A stretch of DNA of 6,564 nucleotides, from contig JAHFBQ010000049.1 in assembly GCA_023249935.1 (NCBI GenBank), positions 1 through 6,564 on the forward strand, written 5' to 3'. This document shows, in pieces, positions 1-5,280 of this stretch (positions are counted from its first letter, which is position 1; each line of letters opens with the position of its first letter). A program made the position numbers and the translations under genes. Below the pieces are notes generated by a model that was not told the origin of the DNA, did not search any database, and saw nothing but the letters and a program-made list of their open reading frames with translations. Origin of the DNA: a bacterium. Its GTDB lineage: Bacteria > Babelota > Babeliae > Babelales > RVW-14.

Positions 1-638
1 GCAAACTCATGCTTAATTTGCTTGATATAAACATCTCTCCCTGAAGGTTGTGATGGATCGTACACAAGCAATACATTTTTTATAGAAGGCTTAAGCATAA
101 ACAAAAGCTCAATCTGTAATGGGTAATTTGTTGTTGCAGTTGAGCCAGTTACTATCCTCCTTTCTTTTTTTGTCGCATCAATAATACCTAAGGCTTCTGG
201 ATCTGCAACCGCAGCAAACACAATGGGCATTGAAATTTTTTTCTTCATAAACACTTCTTTTGACAACTGTGTCGCCACAGCCCCAATAGGTATAGCTGCT
301 GCATATGCCCATTGCGCAACCTCTTCAACCTGTGCTCGCAGCAAGGAACGGCTCCCATTAGCATTAAAGATGCTGATGCTCACATTAAGCTTATACTTAT
401 TGATCAGCGTCTCTTCAAAACCACGAATGATACTATCGAATGCTTTATGTGATGTCGGCAATATAATCGCAACAGGATATTTTTTTACTGCAGATCTTTC
501 ACTAGCAGGGGCGACCCTATTTACGGGAAACTTCTCTAGTAAAGAAGCTCCTATTTGATGAGTAAAGTAGATCGCACCAAGCACAATTGCTAACACAATA
601 TTGCACGCCAAACTCAGAAAGATAAACTTGTGTTTCAC
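1..638 (-). CDS. ABC transporter substrate-binding protein, TrpX-like (ABC_sub_bind family), C-terminus beyond window
   Basis: This is the extracytoplasmic ligand-binding component of an amino-acid-type ABC importer. The visible 212 residues start at GTG 638, which has TAAGGA six to seven bases upstream; ATG 643 lies in another frame, and no in-frame ATG fits. Residues about 4-26 form one hydrophobic segment without a lipobox cysteine, so it is probably a signal anchor. A linker follows, then a Rossmann-like lobe starting PVAIILPTSHKAFD at about residues 55-68. The order of blocks (strand, SH-x-A-x-D, GF, AAIPIGAVATQ, MPIVFAAVADPEALG, a GST loop, NVLLVYDP) parallels the protein at 5277-6230, so the two are paralogues. 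The usual HPALD motif is changed to HKAFD, which may mean a different ligand. No permease or ATPase is visible beside it. The family is fairly sure; the substrate is unknown. Confidence 0.85.
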   Translation of the reverse strand, partial: MKHKFIFLSLACNIVLAIVLGAIYFTHQIGASLLEKFPVNRVAPASERSAVKKYPVAIILPTSHKAFDSIIRGFEETLINKYKLNVSISIFNANGSRSLLRAQVEEVAQWAYAAAIPIGAVATQLSKEVFMKKKISMPIVFAAVADPEALGIIDATKKERRIVTGSTATTNYPLQIELLFMLKPSIKNVLLVYDPSQPSGRDVYIKQIKHEF

Positions 639-672
639 AAAGCATCCTTACATGAATAGTTGACTAACCAAA

Positions 673-702
673 GTAGCAAGAAAGCTACGTGAGGCTACCA
701 CG
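673..702 (-). promoter_or_regulatory. Overlapping hairpins in the 5' leader of the GTG-started binding protein
   Basis: Read on the minus strand, two copies of GTAGC (694-698 and 684-688 on the plus coordinates) precede one GCTAC (673-677). Either copy can pair with it, but not both at once. CGTG and CACG (699-702 with 688-691) can form a further hairpin that competes. The first GTAGC lies in the Arg-Gly-Ser codons of the possible Phe/Tyr-rich reading frame. The hairpin 684-688/673-677 is followed only by TTT, so it is a poor terminator. Mutually exclusive short stems are seen; a regulatory role is speculation. Confidence 0.25.
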
Positions 703-759
703 AAGAAATGAGAAATACAATGTGGCAAAAGCCAGGTTTAAATCCGGTTTTTGCCACAT
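685..759 (-). CDS. Possible Phe/Tyr-rich leader peptide (24 codons) before the binding protein
   Basis: A minus-strand ATG at 759 opens 24 codons ending in TAG at 687-685, 46 bases before the GTG of the binding-protein gene. Residues 11-22 read FATLYFSFLRGS, with three Phe and one Tyr just ahead of Arg-Gly-Ser. This resembles the two plus-strand leader peptides, which end YFLYRGT and YVAYRGT in the same zone. Against it, no clear Shine-Dalgarno sequence precedes the ATG, the ATG sits in the arm of the hairpin at 719-760, and no strong terminator follows. It could be a chance reading frame, or a worn or translation-level relative of the two better leaders. Confidence 0.3.
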   Translation of the reverse strand: MWQKPDLNLAFATLYFSFLRGSLT

Positions 760-760
760 T
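719..760 (-). terminator. Long hairpin, probable terminator of the 515-residue secreted protein gene
   Basis: The sequence AATGTGGCAAAAGCC at 719-733 pairs with GGTTTTTGCCACATT at 746-760, with a single G-U pair at 731/748 and a 12-base loop. It lies about 32 bases past the stop codon of the gene ending at 793. On the minus strand the stem is followed by a mixed, only moderately U-rich tract (TGTATTTCTC). It is therefore likely but not textbook. The hairpin is nearly symmetric and could also act on the plus strand. It separates the secreted-protein gene from the next binding-protein gene. Confidence 0.6.
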
Positions 761-792
761 AAGCTTAGAAACTTAAAAAGTGATCTGCTTGA

Positions 793-2340
793 TTAAACTA
801 TCTCTAGAAATTCTTCCCACGAATTAAGCTGTTGCAATCTAAAAGCCAGCTCCTCAATCGCATCTTTTGTATTACTTACTACTGTACCCATAAGATCACG
901 ATTTTTTCGCACCGCAAGCTCCTGCGACGTAAGAGCTGCCCAGTCTATACGCCATGTCTCAAAGCCCATCATCAAAGTTAATTTTGTACGAAGCACCCAA
1001 TGGGGTAATGGTAATACAACGAGCACATCACCATTGATAGCCAAATCAATAAGATATCTCACTATAGAATCTCTAACCTCAGAAAAAATAATTCTTTCTC
1101 TGATATCCTTACTCAATAAACCTTGAGGATTGTTATATTTTACAACAAATTTCTTTTTTAATGTCTTAGCAAAATCAGCTACCCCTATTCCAGGAGAAGT
1201 CTCCAAACCAAGCCTCATAACCACATTACGCGCAATTTCTGACAAAGATATGCACAACATGAGATGTTCAAATAGTTCAAAATAAACACGATGATCCTTC
1301 GGTGGCTGGTTAAACGCTATGCGCACAGTCATATAAAGTAAAAATGGATCTAATCTGCAAGATAACTGTTGTAATATCCATTCATGTACCTCAAGCTGAT
1401 GAACTACTTCTTTCGAACTAAGCTGCGTAGAAAGCTCACGATCAAGCTCAGCGTATTGTTGAGTATCAAGCAGCGTATCCCATCGACTTCTTTGCTCCTG
1501 CAAAGCAGGTTTGAGTATAGCGAGACATCTTTGCATTGGTAAAAGCCTAGTTGGATCTACAGGCCTAAATACTGGTACCAATTGCTGCTCAAGCAGTTTC
1601 AGACGTTCTCGATACACAGCTTCTAATGGCTCTAGCTGCTTACAAACTGACTGCTCAATACGACGCATTACGTCGGTAAAATTTCCCCTAGACACCGCAT
1701 AGGCAAGCTCTTCATCTTTATCAAGAAGCCCATCTGATGATTTCTTCGGCGCCATAGTAGGACGCTTAGCACCAGTTGTTGTATCTTGAGGCAACAAATT
1801 TACAACAACTACAACTTCTTCCTTTTTTTCTAGAACCAATTCTAAAGCGCGCATTCTTTCAAGTATCGCTTCGACAGACTCTTCCCAGTTCGCATCAGAT
1901 TTTTTTGCACCCCTAGGACTATCAGAAATAGCTGGTTGTGAATCTTCATTCTCTGTAGCTTTATGCTCTTCAGCAGGACTAACATTCAAGACCGCTAATA
2001 AACGAGTCAATTCTTCCATGAGACCGGCAGCTGGTTGCATAACGGTCTCTTCCTTGTTCTCTGCTTGTTCTCCCTCTTTATGTGGTTCCGCAGGAACAAA
2101 TTTAGCTTGCAAGCGAGCAAATCTTTCTTGCAATCCCCTAACAGCGGCTTGCAAACCCTCTGGAAATAAACTTGAACTTTCTTCATCAACACCTACCCTC
2201 ACCTGCGAGGGATTAGCTGGCTGATCTTTCGTACTACCAATTACTTCTAGAGGAAAAGTCTGCGAAGCACCATTCATATCGCCCACAAACACACAAGTAA
2301 TTATCAAACACTGTACTATCGAAAAAATCCTGTTCATCAT
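793..2340 (-). CDS. Secreted protein of unknown function, 515 aa, charged central region
   Basis: I do not recognise a family. The start is ATG 2340 (ATG 2337 is an equal candidate), preceded by AAAGGAG at good spacing. Residues 1-25 look like a Sec signal peptide: a basic start, hydrophobic residues 5-20 and likely cleavage near NGA-SQ. Residues about 60-80 and 150-175 are amphipathic and helical. Residues 80-210 are acidic, low-complexity and probably disordered, with runs such as EKKEEVVVVV at 171-180. Residues about 210-515 look like a compact, mostly alpha-helical domain with several Cys and Trp residues, including about C233, C272, C328 and W321, W287, W447. It has no transmembrane segment after the signal and no catalytic motif I can name. 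It stands alone, between the Bax-inhibitor gene upstream and a hairpin downstream. Export is likely; function is open. Confidence 0.8.
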   Translation of the reverse strand: MMNRIFSIVQCLIITCVFVGDMNGASQTFPLEVIGSTKDQPANPSQVRVGVDEESSSLFPEGLQAAVRGLQERFARLQAKFVPAEPHKEGEQAENKEETVMQPAAGLMEELTRLLAVLNVSPAEEHKATENEDSQPAISDSPRGAKKSDANWEESVEAILERMRALELVLEKKEEVVVVVNLLPQDTTTGAKRPTMAPKKSSDGLLDKDEELAYAVSRGNFTDVMRRIEQSVCKQLEPLEAVYRERLKLLEQQLVPVFRPVDPTRLLPMQRCLAILKPALQEQRSRWDTLLDTQQYAELDRELSTQLSSKEVVHQLEVHEWILQQLSCRLDPFLLYMTVRIAFNQPPKDHRVYFELFEHLMLCISLSEIARNVVMRLGLETSPGIGVADFAKTLKKKFVVKYNNPQGLLSKDIRERIIFSEVRDSIVRYLIDLAINGDVLVVLPLPHWVLRTKLTLMMGFETWRIDWAALTSQELAVRKNRDLMGTVVSNTKDAIEELAFRLQQLNSWEEFLEIV

Positions 2341-2413
2341 CGCCAGCTCCTTTATTTTTCTAAAGAGTCTTCTGTTGAGATAGTCAGAGATTTTATTCTA
2401 AAAATGCAACACT

Positions 2414-2451
2414 GCTTTAAACATTAGCTGGTTTTTATCGCAGCTTAAAGC
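2414..2451. repeat. Imperfect inverted repeat upstream of the 515-aa secreted protein gene
   Basis: GCTTTAA (2414-2420) faces TTAAAGC (2445-2451), and inside it AGCTG (2426-2430) faces CAGCT (2441-2445). The two arm pairs share one base and are offset by five unpaired bases. It lies 74 bases before the secreted-protein start and beside the terminator of the Bax-inhibitor gene, so it falls where a promoter or operator would be expected. I found no convincing -35/-10 pair next to it. It may be an operator, part of a transcript end, or chance in AT-rich DNA. Confidence 0.35.
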
Positions 2452-2452
2452 A

Positions 2453-2480
2453 AAAAGACCCGGAGTTTTCCGGGTCTTTT
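2453..2480 (-). terminator. Intrinsic terminator of the Bax-inhibitor-1 gene
   Basis: The stem AAAAGACCCGG (2453-2463) pairs perfectly with CCGGGTCTTTT (2470-2480) around a six-base loop. On the minus strand it is followed by a run of T, and it begins 25 bases after the stop codon of the membrane-protein gene. The flanking A and T runs make it usable in both directions. It should isolate the secreted-protein gene from the Bax-inhibitor transcript, so that gene needs its own promoter. Confidence 0.9.
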
Positions 2481-2504
2481 CAGAGTACAGCTTGTAACTA
2501 AATT

Positions 2505-3203
2505 CTAACGACGTCGATCGCCTAAGAGATTAAGCAACGAGAGAAATATGTTTAGAAAATCAAGGTAGAGTGTTAACGCACCAAGTATACTCACTTTGCG
2601 CAGACTCTCTTCATCACTAACGGTAGAACCGAGATACTTAATTTTTTGTACATCATATGCAGTTAAGCCGGTGAAAATGATAACGGAAAGAAATGATATG
2701 ACATAGCCAGCTGCACTGCTCTGTACAAACATATTCACGAGAGAGGCAATCACGATACCAATCAACCCCATAAACATGATGGTCCCAAAACCACTCAAGT
2801 CTGCGTTGGTCACATAACCATAGATGGCCATGGTACCAAACATACCCGCAGCGATACCAAAACACATCGCAATTGAGCTCATCGTATAGATGATAAAAAT
2901 TGTAGACAAGGTCATACCGGTTAACGCCGCGTATCCTAAAAATACTGCAACCATTGTGCCGTAACTCATTTTTTGCGCAAAGCCACTCAATGCAATCACA
3001 GCTCCGAATTGTGCAATAATAAGTCCGTAAAATAACCACTTGTTACTGAAAAGCATCGCGATGATCGCCGGCGTCCCCGCCACAATCAGAGCCACAAACA
3101 TACTCAACAAAAGCCCAACTGATTGCCAACCAAAAACACGGGACAAAAGGCTTGAACCAGAACGCTCGCCGCCTTGGCTGCGACTACCATAGTTATTATT
3201 CAT
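2505..3203 (-). CDS. Bax inhibitor-1 / YccA family membrane protein
   Basis: This is a seven-helix inner-membrane protein of the BI-1 (UPF0005, TMBIM) family; bacterial relatives such as YetJ act as pH-sensitive calcium leak channels. The start chosen is ATG 3203, giving 232 residues, with AAAGGA eight bases upstream. A longer version from TTG 3218 is possible, but it would place this Shine-Dalgarno sequence inside the coding region. A polar Ser/Gly/Asn-rich tail (residues 1-20) precedes hydrophobic helices at about 27-50, 56-74, 80-103, 109-130, 140-160, 166-183 and 203-227. The family motif GLTAYDVQKIK is at 179-189, and LYLDFLN lies in the last helix. Asp184 and Asp215 match the di-aspartyl pair known as the pH sensor in YetJ. 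It is monocistronic by layout, with its own promoter and terminator. The family is sure; the ion carried is inferred. Confidence 0.93.
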   Translation of the reverse strand: MNNNYGSRSQGGERSGSSLLSRVFGWQSVGLLLSMFVALIVAGTPAIIAMLFSNKWLFYGLIIAQFGAVIALSGFAQKMSYGTMVAVFLGYAALTGMTLSTIFIIYTMSSIAMCFGIAAGMFGTMAIYGYVTNADLSGFGTIMFMGLIGIVIASLVNMFVQSSAAGYVISFLSVIIFTGLTAYDVQKIKYLGSTVSDEESLRKVSILGALTLYLDFLNIFLSLLNLLGDRRR

Positions 3204-3247
3204 ATATAATCCTTTCAAATCAAAGGGAGAAAAACCTCTACGCCAGG

Positions 3248-3256
3248 ATTATACCA
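3248..3256 (-). promoter_or_regulatory. Extended -10 promoter for the Bax-inhibitor-1 gene
   Basis: Read on the minus strand, the sequence is TGGTATAAT: a perfect -10 hexamer (plus coordinates 3248-3253) with the TGn extension. It would start transcription about 40 bases before ATG 3203. No good -35 is present 16-18 bases upstream, as is common for extended -10 promoters. It diverges from the plus-strand promoter at 3340. Confidence 0.75.
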
Positions 3257-3339
3257 CGGAAAACATTGGAAGGAAATTGTTGTAAAATGAGACCATATGT
3301 GCCACAAAATAACTCTATTCCCATCGTTTTTTGGGCTCA

Positions 3340-3368
3340 TTGACAGCAAAATTCGTATGTTGTAGAAT
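3340..3368 (+). promoter_or_regulatory. Near-consensus sigma70-type promoter of the transporter operon
   Basis: TTGACA (3340-3345), a 17-base spacer and TAGAAT (3363-3368) match the housekeeping promoter consensus in 11 of 12 positions. Transcription should start near 3375, about 305 bases before the permease start. That long untranslated stretch holds the leader peptide and the terminator, which is the expected layout for control by premature termination rather than by a weak promoter. Confidence 0.88.
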
Positions 3369-3417
3369 TAATGAGCTGTCTATTGGAAAATTTTTCTCAA
3401 AAAGAGTTGTTGTTACC

Positions 3418-3588
3418 ATGAACAGAATGCAAACGACATGTGCATCCATACGCGCACGCCAACCCCAGAGCTTGGTGCTGTCTTGCATTGTATCCAACAA
3501 CAACGCCGTTTATTTTGCCCGATATACCTCTTTTGCATACGTTGCATACCGGGGAACATCGGCTTTTTGCATGGATCTAAGTGATTAG
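3418..3588 (+). CDS. Tyr/Phe-rich leader peptide of the transporter operon (attenuator 1)
   Basis: This 56-codon frame lies wholly in the operon leader and ends at TAG 3586-3588, 34 bases before the terminator. Its last 26 codons carry four Tyr (TAT, TAT, TAC, TAC) and three Phe (TTT), reading VYFARYTSFAYVAYRGTSAF. Two of the Tyr codons sit immediately before and three codons before the Arg-Gly-Thr codons that double as an RNA pairing segment. The second leader at 6242 has the same arrangement. ATG 3418 is the only clear start, but its Shine-Dalgarno sequence (AAAGAG, about 11 bases off) is weak; an internal GTG (3475) or TTG (3472) start is possible. The 5' half shows no amino-acid bias. The product probably has no role beyond being translated: ribosome stalling on Tyr/Phe codons would favour read-through. 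The codon bias is seen; the sensing role is inferred. Confidence 0.7.
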   Translation: MNRMQTTCASIRARQPQSLVLSCIVSNNNAVYFARYTSFAYVAYRGTSAFCMDLSD

Positions 3589-3630
3589 AAGATAGAACAA
3601 AAAGATTACCGAACGTAGTTGAGGCCCCGG
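3549..3630 (+). promoter_or_regulatory. Predicted antiterminator structure 1 (aromatic amino-acid attenuator)
   Basis: CCGGGG (3549-3554), inside the Tyr-Arg-Gly-Thr codons, is exactly complementary to CCCCGG (3625-3630), the 5' arm of the terminator, so the two structures exclude each other. Between them UCGG (3559-3562) pairs with CCGA (3609-3612), and CUUUUUG (3563-3569) pairs with CAAAAAG (3598-3604), leaving an AUUA bulge. The leader stop codon lies in the loop. A ribosome held at the upstream Tyr/Phe codons would leave these segments free to form the antiterminator; a ribosome reaching the stop codon would cover the loop and the inner stem and let the terminator form. The block is homologous to 6310-6384. 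Pairings are read by eye; energies are not computed. Confidence 0.65.
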
Positions 3631-3654
3631 AAGAAAATTCCGGGGCCTTTTTTT
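3622..3654 (+). terminator. Intrinsic terminator of the leader (attenuator 1)
   Basis: AGGCCCCGGAA (3622-3632) pairs perfectly with TTCCGGGGCCT (3638-3648) around GAAAA, followed by a run of T to 3654. This is a very strong terminator placed 26 bases before the permease start and downstream of its only promoter, so it must be bypassed for the operon to be expressed. Its 5' arm is the part contested by the leader segment at 3549-3554. Confidence 0.93.
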
Positions 3655-3679
3655 ATTGTTATTTATTTAGGGAACGAAC

Positions 3680-4537
3680 ATGGTTTTAGATATTTCGCTG
3701 CTACTACAAATTGTAGAGCTCGGCCTCATTATGAGTTTTGTTGGCCTTGGCACCTTTATCAGTAGCTACCTGCTACACTTCAACGACCTATCGATCGAAG
3801 GCAGCTTCGCCTGCGGCGCAGCAATCAGTGTACTCATGGCAAAAATGGGTATGGCTCCTTGTGGACAACTCATAGCAAGCCTTACAGCCGGTTGTTTGGT
3901 TGGATTATTGACCAGTACACTGCATTTCAAACTGGGGGTAAATAAGATCATCGCCGGCTTGCTCAGCGCTACCGCCATGTTCTCGATTAACCTCAAACTG
4001 GTAGGACCTCATGCGTTGATGCCGATGGGTTTAAGTATTTTCGGTGCCACATCCTGGCTTGGGCAGCATCATAAGATTATCACCATTGTCATCATCAGCG
4101 CGCTTGTTCTGCTCGTAGTAACCAAGTTGCTGCGCAGTCAGCTAGGCCTTTTGTTGAGAGCATCGGGCGATAATCAAGTGTTCGTACGAACATTGGGTAA
4201 GAACGCTGTCTACTACCAGGCCTTGGGGTTAATGCTCGCAAACAGTCTTGGCGCCTTGAGCGGTTATTTGTTCACCTCGTTCACTGGCTTCTTCTCGATT
4301 ACCAGCAGTGTTGGTGTATTGCCCATTGCGCTGGCCGGTATCATTTTGAGCGGCATGAGCACCACGAGTGTACCCTACAAAATCATCATTGGCAGTATTT
4401 TGTACCAACTTACCATCATCATATGCATTGGTCTTAACATGGACCCAAGCTGGAATAGGCTCATTACGGCGGTAATCGTGTTGGCTCTTATTATTGTACA
4501 AAAAACACACGCTAAAACGGGAGACGTATCTCTATGA
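3680..4537 (+). CDS. ABC importer permease, TrpY-like (BPD_transp_2 family)
   Basis: This is the membrane-spanning subunit of a small-molecule importer in the branched-chain/TrpY-like permease group, usually encoded with an ABC_sub_bind protein. ATG 3680 follows AGGGA at six bases, giving 285 residues, a normal length. About eight hydrophobic segments are visible, starting near residues 8, 42, 62, 90, 132, 180, 211 and 236. DLSIEGSFACGAA at 36-48 matches the family's D-L-S/T-x-D/E-G-S-F motif after the first helix. LRASGDNQVFVRTLGKN at 159-175 is the cytoplasmic loop that contacts the ATPase. Its TGA overlaps the ATG of the ATPase gene (ATGA), so the two are probably translationally coupled. 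Expression should depend on the attenuator just upstream. Tyr/Phe as substrate is inferred from the leader peptide, not from this protein. Confidence 0.92.
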   Translation: MVLDISLLLQIVELGLIMSFVGLGTFISSYLLHFNDLSIEGSFACGAAISVLMAKMGMAPCGQLIASLTAGCLVGLLTSTLHFKLGVNKIIAGLLSATAMFSINLKLVGPHALMPMGLSIFGATSWLGQHHKIITIVIISALVLLVVTKLLRSQLGLLLRASGDNQVFVRTLGKNAVYYQALGLMLANSLGALSGYLFTSFTGFFSITSSVGVLPIALAGIILSGMSTTSVPYKIIIGSILYQLTIIICIGLNMDPSWNRLITAVIVLALIIVQKTHAKTGDVSL

Positions 4538-5280
4538 AACTTATTATCAACGACATAAGCATTAGCTTTCAACAGCACAAGGTGTTGCAGAATGTTTCTC
4601 TGCAGGCACAAGCTGGTGACATTATCGCCGTACTTGGTCAAAACGGTGCGGGAAAAACAACGCTGTTCGAACTGCTGAGCGGTGCATTTATGCCAGACGC
4701 TGGAGCCATTGCACTGGAGGGCGACAATATACCAAGCAATTGGCAATCAACATCACTTGGGCGATTATTTCAGAACACGCTCATGAGCTGCTCGCCAAAT
4801 CTCACCGTACGGGAGAATATCGCGCTTGCCGGCTTGAAAAATAAAACAGCTTGGCCAACCAACGCCCTAACCAATTGCGCCTCTTTGTGTAAAAAAATAC
4901 ATGCCACAACAGGATATGATCTCACACTTTTGTTGGACAAAAAAATGGGCATGTTGTCTGGCGGGCAACGCCAACTCATCTCATTTTTACTGCTCACGCT
5001 CAATGAACCATCGGTGTTGTTGCTTGATGAGCCAACGGCAGCGCTTGATCCAGTAGCAGCAACTAATTTACTTGAGAACACCCTCACATGGGTGAAAAAA
5101 AAACCGATCATCACGTTCATCATTACCCACGACGTAGAACTTGCAAAAAGTATTAGTACACATATTTGGCTTGTAGAACAAGGAGGTATTAAACAATACC
5201 AAACATCGCTCATTGGTACTGAACTTGAACAGCGCTTACAACCTATTCAATACGATAAAATAAAAAGGATTCGATCATGA
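4534..5280 (+). CDS. ABC importer ATP-binding subunit
   Basis: This is the ATPase that powers the importer, bound to the cytoplasmic face of the permease. All nucleotide-binding motifs are intact in the 248 residues: Walker A GQNGAGKTT at 35-43, Q-loop Gln80, signature LSGGQ at 141-145, Walker B VLLLDEP at 161-167 with catalytic Glu166, D-loop ALD at 170-172 and switch His199. It belongs with the ATPases of TrpXYZ-type systems. The start overlaps the permease stop by four bases, and the stop overlaps the next start in the same way, so no separate ribosome binding site is needed. Nothing suggests damage. Confidence 0.95.
   Translation: MKLIINDISISFQQHKVLQNVSLQAQAGDIIAVLGQNGAGKTTLFELLSGAFMPDAGAIALEGDNIPSNWQSTSLGRLFQNTLMSCSPNLTVRENIALAGLKNKTAWPTNALTNCASLCKKIHATTGYDLTLLLDKKMGMLSGGQRQLISFLLLTLNEPSVLLLDEPTAALDPVAATNLLENTLTWVKKKPIITFIITHDVELAKSISTHIWLVEQGGIKQYQTSLIGTELEQRLQPIQYDKIKRIRS

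Noticed and set aside
223..558. Plus-strand open frame of 111 codons
   Set aside because: It is the antisense shadow of the binding-protein gene, which shows clear family motifs on the minus strand.
2341..2456. Promoter of the 515-residue secreted protein gene (TTGCAT and TAGAAT-like hexamers on the minus strand)
   Set aside because: A promoter must exist here, but no -35/-10 pair has proper spacing, so I cannot place it.
3204..3218. Upstream TTG start adding five residues (MKGLY) to the Bax-inhibitor-1 protein
   Set aside because: The AAAGGA ribosome binding site for ATG 3203 lies inside that extension, and nothing good precedes the TTG.
3371..3421. Short frame from ATG 3371 whose TGA overlaps the leader-peptide ATG
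   Set aside because: The promoter places the transcript start near 3375, so this ATG would not be in the RNA; it also has no ribosome binding site.
3375..3680. T-box riboswitch controlling the transporter operon
   Set aside because: The leader length and terminator would fit, but the conserved T-box sequence (AGGGUGGNACCGCG type) is absent before the terminator, and a Tyr/Phe-rich frame with a matching second copy explains the layout better.
4229..5213. Minus-strand open frames opposite the permease and ATPase genes
   Set aside because: They are antisense to genes with intact family motifs, have no ribosome binding sites and show no recognisable protein features.
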